Below are positions 34,760 through 40,940 of a stretch of DNA of 64,000 nucleotides, in pieces. The stretch's first letter is position 1, and each line of letters begins with the position of its first letter. Source of the stretch: Streptomyces aidingensis (GTDB lineage Bacteria; Actinomycetota; Actinomycetes; Streptomycetales; Streptomycetaceae); contig NZ_FOLM01000002.1 of NCBI RefSeq assembly GCF_900112355.1, positions 386,742 through 450,741 of the forward strand, in the 5' to 3' direction. A program made the position numbers and the translations under genes. The notes beneath the pieces are model-generated. The model did not search any database, was not told the origin of the DNA, and was given only the letters and a program-made list of their open reading frames with translations.

Positions 34760-35635
34760 TCAGCCGAAGCGGCCCTGGACGTAGTCGGCGGTGCGGGAAT
34801 CCCGCGGGGAGCGGAACATGGCGGTGGTCGGCCCGTGCTCCACGATGACGCCGGGGGTGCCCTGTTCGGCCAGGAAGAAGGCGCAGAGCTGGGAGACCCG
34901 CTGCGCCTGCTGCATGTTGTGGGTGACGATCACGATGGTCACCTCCTCGGAGAGTTCGGCGATGGTCTCCTCGATCCGGCGGGTGGAGGTGGGGTCCAGC
35001 GCCGAGCAGGGCTCGTCCATCAGCAGCACCCGGGGGCGCACGGCCAGCGAGCGGGCGATGCACAGCCGCTGCTGCTGGCCGCCGGAGAGCGCCCCGCCGG
35101 GCTGGCGCAGCCGGTCCCGGACCTCTTTCCACAGGCCGGATTTGGTCAGGCACTCCTCCACCAGGGCGTCCTTCTCCCCGCGGCCGGCGCGCCGGCCGTT
35201 CAGCCGCAGCCCGGAGACCACGTTGTCGTAGATGGACATGGCCGGGAAGGGGTTGGGCTTCTGGAAGACCATGCCGATCTGACGTCGGGCGTGGGTGATG
35301 CGGCGGCCCCGGTCGTAGATGTCCTCGCCGTCCAGCAGCACCTCGCCGGCCAGGGAGGCGGAGGCGATCAGCTCGTGCATGCGGTTGAGGATGCGCAGAA
35401 AGGTGGACTTGCCGCAGCCGGAGGGGCCGATCAGGGCCGTCACCCGACGGGCCGGCATGTCCAGGGACACCCGGTCCAGCACCTGGTGGCTGCCGAACCA
35501 GGCGGAGACCGAGCGGGCCCGGAGGGACGCCGGCCCGGTGCCGGGGGCGGGCGGGACACCCGCCGGGTCCGGGTCCTCGTCACCGCTCCTGGGCAGCGGG
35601 ATGGTGGTCTCGGTGTCGGGCGTCGGCACGGTCAT
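34760..35635 (-). CDS. Second PstB-type ABC ATPase
   Basis: This is a 291-residue protein from the ATG at 35635. An N-terminal Pro/Asp-rich extension of about 40 residues precedes a complete PstB: Walker [14 protein letters not shown]-loop VFQKPNPFPAMSIYDN, signature [14 protein letters not shown], Walker [13 protein letters not shown] and [10 protein letters not shown]. It is the last gene of the unusual Pst-like locus, 76 bases after the pseudosortase gene and far from its permease genes. It probably powers PstC2/PstA2. Confidence 0.94.
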   Translation of the reverse strand: MTVPTPDTETTIPLPRSGDEDPDPAGVPPAPGTGPASLRARSVSAWFGSHQVLDRVSLDMPARRVTALIGPSGCGKSTFLRILNRMHELIASASLAGEVLLDGEDIYDRGRRITHARRQIGMVFQKPNPFPAMSIYDNVVSGLRLNGRRAGRGEKDALVEECLTKSGLWKEVRDRLRQPGGALSGGQQQRLCIARSLAVRPRVLLMDEPCSALDPTSTRRIEETIAELSEEVTIVIVTHNMQQAQRVSQLCAFFLAEQGTPGVIVEHGPTTAMFRSPRDSRTADYVQGRFG

Positions 35636-35711
35636 GAGGTGCGTCCCCTTCGGTCGGTGCGGGTACGGGCGTAAGGGCCGGGCGGCAGGGGTGCGGGGCG
35701 GGCGGCGCGGG

Positions 35712-36659
35712 TCACAGCAGGTTGGGCAGCAGCATGGTGAGGGCGCCGGAGAGCCCGACGGACAGGCCGCCCAGCAGCGGGACCCCGACGATCCACGCCT
35801 GTGCACGACCCCAGTTGCGGTAGGCCCAGGTCACGGCCAGGGCGGCGAGCAGCAGGCCCTGGCTCCACAGCAGCACCTGGATCCAGACCCGGCTGTCGCC
35901 CTCCAGGGTCTCCTCGCCGGGGCCGAGGGAGCCGACCGGGAAGATCCGCGCCGGGGCGGGCTGGACGCCGGTGGTCAGCTCGGCGTCCACCCGCAGCGCG
36001 TCGGACGGGGTGTACGGGCCCCCGGTGGCGGTGATCAGCGTGAGCCGTCCCTCGCCCTCCCCCGCGGGCGCCGGCACCTCGTCGCCGGGGTACCGCAGGC
36101 CGGTGACCCGGTAGACGTGCTCGCCCTGGCCGGTGGTGATCTCTACGGTGTCGCCCACGGCGAGGGTGTGGAGTTCGCGGAACGGTCCCCCGTACGCCCA
36201 CTGACGTCCCATCAGCACGCTGGTGCCGGCCTGGCCGGGCAGCACGGTGTCCCGGCGGTGGCCGGGTCCCGCGGTCAGCACGCCGGGCGTGGTGCCCTCG
36301 AACACCACCTCGCGCAGGTCCAGCGCGGGGATGCGCAGCAGGGCGACCGGCGCTCCCGGGTCCAGGGGGTGGCCGCGATAGTCGGTCTGGCCGACCGGCG
36401 CGGTGCCCAGTGCGAGCTGCTCGCGCAGTTCCGCGAAGCCGGTCTGCTGGGCGCGGGCGTGCTGCAAGTGGCTGACCACGGTGAGGTTGGCGGCGAAGCC
36501 GAGCAGCAGGGCGGCCAGGATCAGCAGGGCGGCGCCGGGGACCGCGAACCGCGCGTCGGGAAGCGGCTGCCGCTCCTGCTGTGCGTCGGCGGGCGGGGGC
36601 GACGGCACCGCCGGGTCGGCGGGAGACATCGGTGCGGGCACTGCGGGTACGGCGGGCAC
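35712..36659 (-). CDS. Sortase-fold membrane protein lacking catalytic His and Cys
   Basis: This is a 315-residue protein from the GTG at 36659 (GGAAGG eight bases upstream). One N-terminal helix (ALLILAALLLGFAANLTV) leads into an extracytoplasmic class E/D-like sortase barrel (VALLRIPALDLREVVFEGTT, then GPGHRRDTVLPGQAG, then ELHTLAVGDTVEITT). The usual GHR with the catalytic His reads GRQ (Arg152), and the usual TLxTC reads TLITAT (Ala211). I checked both codons. Two more helices end the protein, unlike active sortases with one or two helices at one end. It is likely an inactive scaffold or binding module. It lies between a LANTG protein and pstB2. Confidence 0.85.
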   Translation of the reverse strand: MPAVPAVPAPMSPADPAVPSPPPADAQQERQPLPDARFAVPGAALLILAALLLGFAANLTVVSHLQHARAQQTGFAELREQLALGTAPVGQTDYRGHPLDPGAPVALLRIPALDLREVVFEGTTPGVLTAGPGHRRDTVLPGQAGTSVLMGRQWAYGGPFRELHTLAVGDTVEITTGQGEHVYRVTGLRYPGDEVPAPAGEGEGRLTLITATGGPYTPSDALRVDAELTTGVQPAPARIFPVGSLGPGEETLEGDSRVWIQVLLWSQGLLLAALAVTWAYRNWGRAQAWIVGVPLLGGLSVGLSGALTMLLPNLL

Positions 36660-36703
36660 TGCGGGCACCTTCCGGTGTGTGGAGGGGTGTCGGGGCGGAC
36701 GGG

Positions 36704-36753
36704 GGCGGCGGGGCCGGTTCTCGGGCGAGGAGGGAAGGGCCGGCCCCGCCGCC
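36704..36753 (-). terminator. Long hairpin between LANTG-protein gene and pseudosortase gene
   Basis: GGCGGCGGGGCCGG at 36704 and its exact complement at 36740 form a 14-base stem with a 22-base loop. It follows the LANTG-protein gene by about 50 bases on the minus strand and should end or attenuate its transcript. Confidence 0.75.
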
Positions 36754-36801
36754 GCGGGTGCCCCGGCCGGCGGGCCGGGGCGGGCCGGCAGGCTCCGGCG
36801 G

Positions 36802-38280
36802 TCAGCCCTGGCGGGCAGTGCCGAAGCTGAGCAGCGGACGGTTGAGCCGGCGGGCGCGGACCACCAGCACCACGCCCGCGCCGGCCATCAGCAGGCCGAG
36901 GAAGGCGAAGCCCATGATGTCCGCACCGGTGTTGGCCAGCGGGCCGCCGCCGCCGTGGGGGGTGGGCCCGCCGGATGCGGAGCCGCCGCTCAGTCCGGTG
37001 TCGCCGCCGGAGACGCCGCCCAGGGCGCCGGCGGCGCCGCCGAGGCCGCCTCCGCTGTCCCCCTCGGTGGAGCCCTGGGCCTCGCCGCCCTCGGTCTCAC
37101 CCTCGGTGGAACCCTCGTTCTCCCCGCCCTCGGTCTCACCCTCGGTCGAACCCTCGGTCTCACCCTCGGTGGAGCCCTCGTTCTGTCCGCCCTCGGTCCC
37201 GTTTCCCTCGCCGATGGTGAAGGGGTAGCCGATGGTGATGCCGCTGGTGGCGCCGGTCACCCGGAGGGTGTGGTCGCCGTCGGCCAGGTCCCCGGGGAGG
37301 CCGATCCGGTGCAGGTTCACCGCGCCGCTGCCGTCCGCGGTGGCCTCGGGGAAGGCGGCCTCGCTGTCCGCCAGGGTGATCCGCACGGCCTCGTTCCGGT
37401 AGAAGCCCTCGGCGGAGACCAGCAGGCTCTGCCCGGCCTCCAGCACGGATTCCTCCGGCAGCACATTCTCGTCCTCGTCGCGGACCGTGACGGAGGTCTC
37501 GTCGACGACCGCGTACGGCACCGGGTCGGAGGTGGCGGCGCCGTAGGCGCCGGGGTCACTGGGGGTGAACACGGCCCGGAACTCACCGGTCGTGGGGTTC
37601 TCCGGGGCGGTGTAGGTGGTGGTGGCGGTGCCGTTGGTGACCGGGACCGCCGCGGCCACCACCTGGGCGCCGAACTGGAAGCGCACATGTCCCTCGGCCG
37701 CAGCCGGGGTGACCGTCGCGGTGAGGGTGGCCTCCTTGGCGATCACGGAGTGGCCGGCCGGTTCGACGGACAGCGCGACCTGCGTCTCCTCCGGCTCCTC
37801 CCGGACCAGCGTCCAGCTCTCCCCGGAGACCTGGACCTGGAACGCGAAGTGCTGGGCGGCGTCCACCGCCACACCCGTGTCGGGCCAGCAGCGCACCCGG
37901 ATCTCGTAGGTGCCGTCGCCCGCGCTCCTGGCGTCCAGCCGGGACTTCAGGGACCGGTCGCCGGTGGTGATGGAGAAGGTGAAGGGCTCGTCGTAGGGCG
38001 CGCCGTCGCGGATGACGCCGCTCAGGCTGTACTCGGAGCCGTCGATGACGACCAGCACCACCAGGCCGCTGCGGTAGTCGGCCGGGCAGGGCTGGGAGAC
38101 CGTGGCGGAGGAGAACATCGGGCTGGCCGTGGTGGAGCCCTCGGTCTCGGCCGGCACGAAGTCGCCGGCGAGTGCCGCGTGGGCGGTACCCGTGCTGCCC
38201 AGAACCACGGCGGCCGACCCCAGCAGGGTCGCCAGGATCGTCAGGAGTGCGAGCCGGGCCCGCTTTCTTGTTGTGCGCAT
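36802..38280 (-). CDS. LANTG-anchored Ig-like surface protein
   Basis: This 492-residue protein has a Sec signal (RLALLTILATLLGSAAVVLG, then AHAAL). The N-terminal module (DGSEYSLSGVIRDGAPYDEP, then YEIRVRCWP) is shared with the neighbour at 38418. One or two Ig-like repeats follow (HSVIAKEATLTATVTPAAAE and FTPSDPGAYG are typical of bacterial Ig domains). A Glu/Gly/Ser/Thr repeat tract with STEGETEGG units comes next, then the sorting signal LANTG at residues 448-452, a helix and an RARR tail. LAXTG is the signal used by class E sortases, so it is probably wall-linked by an active sortase encoded elsewhere. Confidence 0.85.
   Translation of the reverse strand: MRTTRKRARLALLTILATLLGSAAVVLGSTGTAHAALAGDFVPAETEGSTTASPMFSSATVSQPCPADYRSGLVVLVVIDGSEYSLSGVIRDGAPYDEPFTFSITTGDRSLKSRLDARSAGDGTYEIRVRCWPDTGVAVDAAQHFAFQVQVSGESWTLVREEPEETQVALSVEPAGHSVIAKEATLTATVTPAAAEGHVRFQFGAQVVAAAVPVTNGTATTTYTAPENPTTGEFRAVFTPSDPGAYGAATSDPVPYAVVDETSVTVRDEDENVLPEESVLEAGQSLLVSAEGFYRNEAVRITLADSEAAFPEATADGSGAVNLHRIGLPGDLADGDHTLRVTGATSGITIGYPFTIGEGNGTEGGQNEGSTEGETEGSTEGETEGGENEGSTEGETEGGEAQGSTEGDSGGGLGGAAGALGGVSGGDTGLSGGSASGGPTPHGGGGPLANTGADIMGFAFLGLLMAGAGVVLVVRARRLNRPLLSFGTARQG
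37050..37200 (-). repeat. In-frame STEGETEGG repeat tract
   Basis: About six copies of a 24-30-base unit (reading CCCTCGGTCTCACCCTCGGT on the plus strand) encode Ser-Thr-Glu-Gly-Glu-Thr-Glu-Gly-Gly variants in the linker before the cell-wall sorting signal. The tract can change in copy number without shifting frame. Confidence 0.8.
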
Positions 38281-38350
38281 CAGGGTGTCCTCAGTGGGTC
38301 AACAGGGATGGGTGTCGTGGTGGTGCGGGTGGGGGGGGGAACACGGGTGC

Positions 38351-38378
38351 AGCCGGGCGCCTCCCAGGGCGCCCGGCT
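38351..38378 (-). terminator. Terminator hairpin between the two Ig-like genes
   Basis: AGCCGGGCGC and GCGCCCGGCT form a perfect ten-base stem with an eight-base loop, about 40 bases after the stop of the gene at 38418 on the minus strand. Confidence 0.8.
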
Positions 38379-38417
38379 GTGATCACGCACAGCGGCACAT
38401 GATCGTTCTCACCGTGG

Positions 38418-39512
38418 TCAGCAGAGGCAGTCGGCCTGGAAGGTGTAGGTGACCGTGATGCCGCTCTGCACGCCGGTGAGCTTGAGCGTCATCTTCCGGT
38501 CCACGAGGCACCACGGGGTGGTCAGGGCGTAAGCGCCGACCGTGCCGGTGGCGTCGGCGGTGGTGTCCGCGTACTGCGACAGCGTGTAGGGGATGGCGAC
38601 CTCGACGGCCTCTCCGGGGTGGAAGCCGGCCGCGGTCACGGAGAGGTCGCTCTGCAGCGGGATGGCGGAACCGGCCGGAAGGACATTGCCGTCCGCGTCC
38701 CGCACCTCGATGGCGGGGGCGAGCACGGTGGCGTAGCCCAGCGTGGTGGTGTCGCTGGTGTAGGACGCCGGGTCGGCCGGGAAGAACTCCGCGCGCAGGG
38801 TGAGCGGGCCCGGCACGGCGGGCGCGGTGATCTGCTGCTGCGCCACGCCGTTCAGGACCTCGGCGACGCCGTAGGTCAGGGCGCCGGAGCTGAAGCGGAC
38901 CAGGCCGGCGGCGGCCGGGTCGGAGACGGTGGCGGTCAGGGTGGCGGTGGTGCCGGTCACCATCTGCCCGGCCGGGTCGGCGGCCAGGGTGACCTCGGTG
39001 TCCTGGCGCTCACCGGTGGCCACCTGCCACTGGTCGCCGGTCACCTGCACGGCAAAGGAGAAGTGCAGGGCGGGGTCGATCGGGTGGGCGCTGCCGGACG
39101 CGGGCATGCAGCGCACCCGGATCTCGTAGGAGCCGTCCACGCCGGTGGTGCCGATGCGGTCGGCGAGCGAGCGGCCGTTGGCCGGCACGGTGAAGGAGAA
39201 CGGCTGGTCGTAGGGCGCGCCGTCGGTGATGATGCCGGCCAGGCTGCGCTCGGAGCCGTCGACGACCACGAACAGGCCGAGCCGCGACTGGTAGTTCTCC
39301 GGGCAGGCGGCGCCGACCGAAGCGCCGGCGAACATCGGTGCGTCGGTGATCGACCCGGAGGTCACGGCGGGGGTGACGGTGCCCGGCAGCGAGGCGGCGG
39401 CGGCGGGCGCGGACAGTCCGAAGACCGCCAGGCCGGTGCCGAGCACGAGCGCCAGCAGGGCTGCGGCGGCACGGCGCACTCTTCGACGGGCGGCCGGGAC
39501 ATGGGCGTTCAT
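38418..39512 (-). CDS. Secreted Ig-like protein, paralogue of the LANTG protein
   Basis: This is a 364-residue protein from the ATG at 39512 (AAGGGG nine bases upstream). It has a Sec signal (RRAAAALLALVLGTGLAVFG, then APAAAAS). The N-terminal module repeats the neighbour's pattern (DGSERSLAGIITDGAPYDQP, then YEIRVRCMP), followed by an Ig-like domain (GQMVTGTTATLTATVSDP, then FFPADPASY). It ends with Cys-Leu-Cys and has no sorting signal, helix or lipobox, so it is released or held by partners. It has its own terminator. The two Ig-like genes look like a local duplication. Confidence 0.8.
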   Translation of the reverse strand: MNAHVPAARRRVRRAAAALLALVLGTGLAVFGLSAPAAAASLPGTVTPAVTSGSITDAPMFAGASVGAACPENYQSRLGLFVVVDGSERSLAGIITDGAPYDQPFSFTVPANGRSLADRIGTTGVDGSYEIRVRCMPASGSAHPIDPALHFSFAVQVTGDQWQVATGERQDTEVTLAADPAGQMVTGTTATLTATVSDPAAAGLVRFSSGALTYGVAEVLNGVAQQQITAPAVPGPLTLRAEFFPADPASYTSDTTTLGYATVLAPAIEVRDADGNVLPAGSAIPLQSDLSVTAAGFHPGEAVEVAIPYTLSQYADTTADATGTVGAYALTTPWCLVDRKMTLKLTGVQSGITVTYTFQADCLC

Positions 39513-39592
39513 GAAGACAATCCCCTTAATGCGAGCATGGTGTGCCATTTCCGGTGAGCGGAGCGCGGTTCGCTTCACCGCGCCCCGGACTG

Positions 39593-39623
39593 CCCGGCCG
39601 GGCGCCGGATGCGCCCGGCCGGG
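39593..39623 (-). terminator. Terminator hairpin after third binding-protein gene
   Basis: A perfect 13-base stem (CCCGGCCGGGCGC and its complement) with a five-base loop lies about 35 bases beyond the stop of the gene at 39656 on the minus strand. Confidence 0.85.
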
Positions 39624-39655
39624 GGTGGGTGAGTTCGCCGGTTGCCGGAGGCGAC

Positions 39656-40768
39656 TCAGTTGTTGGCGGTCAGCGAGGTGTCACCGCAGTTGGGGTGGGT
39701 GGCGAAGCCGAAGCCGGTGATGGTGGAGGTCCGCTGGCAGACCTCGGAGGTGCTGCCCACCACGACCGACTCCAGGTCGGCGTCGTAGGCCGGGTCCAGC
39801 GGGTCGATCCGGGCGGTCTCGACCACGTTGTAGACCGGGCGGATCACCGGGAAGGAGCTGTTCATGACCTCGTTCCCGGAGGTCCCGGTGTACGGGGCGG
39901 CGCCGGCGACGAGGTTGAGCTCCGAGTCACCGCGCCGGTCCGGGACCTGCGTGGTGGCGGAGTGGAGCTGGGACAGCCACTGCGGGATGGAGTAGGGCAT
40001 GATCTGGCCGCTGCCGGACAGGATCGTGCCGTCGTGCTCCTGCACCGGGGTGCCGCTGACGTTGTCCGAGACGCAGGGTGCGTCGGACAGGTCCTCCTCG
40101 ATGCCCATCAGGTCGGTCCAGTAGCCCCGGGTGCCGGAGCCGGCCTGCGGCACCAGCGGCTGCAGGGTCACGCCGTTGAGGCTGGTGGTGGTGCACTGGT
40201 AGATGTCGCGCAGCTCGGCCAGGGTCAGGTCCTCGCCGGCCAGCGGGCTGTCGTCCCGGGAGGCCCAGGTCACGCCGTCCTGCGCGAACGGGACGAAGGT
40301 GAGCAGGTCGCCGCTGGTGTCGCGGGGCCCGCGGGAGGAGCGCGCGATGTCCACGCAGCCGGTGCCGGCGGCGATGTCGTTGCGCAGCGCGGTGATGCCG
40401 GCCGAGGAGCCGTTGGGCCGGTCGATCACGCAGTTGGACGGCCAGCCCACGGGCTTGGTCCGGATCTCGCCGTTGTTCACCCCCGAGGGCGGCGTCCAGC
40501 CGACGGGCTGGGTGGCGTCGTAGTTGCCCAGCCACAGCTCGGCCGGGTTCAGGTCCGGGTCCTCGATCGAGGTGCCGATGATGCCGTCGGCGAGACCGGT
40601 CATCACCTGCTGGGTGGTGTCCGAACCCACGATGGCGAACTGGCGCCACTCGTGGTTGCCCGCGCCGTCGTACGGGTCGGCCTGGGCGGGCGCGGCGAGC
40701 AGGGTCAGGCCGAGGGCGGCGGCGCCGGCCGCGGCGAAGGCCCCGCGCTTGACGGATTTCACGTTCAC
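39656..40768 (-). CDS. Secreted PstS-like substrate-binding protein
   Basis: This is a 370-residue protein from the GTG at 40768 (GGAGG six bases upstream). The signal peptide ends at APAQA with no lipobox. The binding fold has PstS-type loops: VGSDTTQQVMTGLADG near the N-terminus, NGSSAGITALRND, then GCVDIARSS and VPQAGSGTRGYW, in place of the pst-operon Arg-Ser-Asp loop. Several Cys may form disulfides. It lacks any membrane or wall anchor. It has its own promoter region and terminators on both sides. The ligand may be phosphate or another small oxyanion or solute. Confidence 0.85.
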   Translation of the reverse strand: MNVKSVKRGAFAAAGAAALGLTLLAAPAQADPYDGAGNHEWRQFAIVGSDTTQQVMTGLADGIIGTSIEDPDLNPAELWLGNYDATQPVGWTPPSGVNNGEIRTKPVGWPSNCVIDRPNGSSAGITALRNDIAAGTGCVDIARSSRGPRDTSGDLLTFVPFAQDGVTWASRDDSPLAGEDLTLAELRDIYQCTTTSLNGVTLQPLVPQAGSGTRGYWTDLMGIEEDLSDAPCVSDNVSGTPVQEHDGTILSGSGQIMPYSIPQWLSQLHSATTQVPDRRGDSELNLVAGAAPYTGTSGNEVMNSSFPVIRPVYNVVETARIDPLDPAYDADLESVVVGSTSEVCQRTSTITGFGFATHPNCGDTSLTANN

Positions 40769-40873
40769 GATTTTCCTCCGGTATTCCGGGAGAACGGGTG
40801 ACGTGCTTTTCCTGTCCGCCGTCCGGGCCCGACCCACAGAGATTTCTTCCGGGCCCGGCGGGCGAACACTTAC

Positions 40874-40895
40874 AGCTTCACCGCAATAAAGCTGC
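40874..40895. repeat. Inverted repeat upstream of secreted binding-protein gene
   Basis: CAGCTT and AAGCTG flank TATTGCGGTG on the minus strand about 110 bases before the start. It lies in the only AT-richer part of the gap and could be an operator. The call is tentative. Confidence 0.35.
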
Positions 40896-40905
40896 CGAGT
40901 ACACC

Positions 40906-40927
40906 AACCCGGCCTATCCGCCGGGTT
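40906..40927 (-). terminator. Terminator hairpin after the 852-residue protein gene
   Basis: AACCCGG and CCGGGTT form a seven-base stem with an eight-base loop about 15 bases downstream of the stop at 40941 on the minus strand. It closes the pstC2-pstA2 operon. Confidence 0.65.
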
Positions 40928-40940
40928 AACACAAGACCAG

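Noticed and set aside
35712..36659. Calling this gene an active class E sortase
   Set aside because: Both the catalytic His and Cys positions are substituted when the codons are read directly, so an enzymatic call is not supported.
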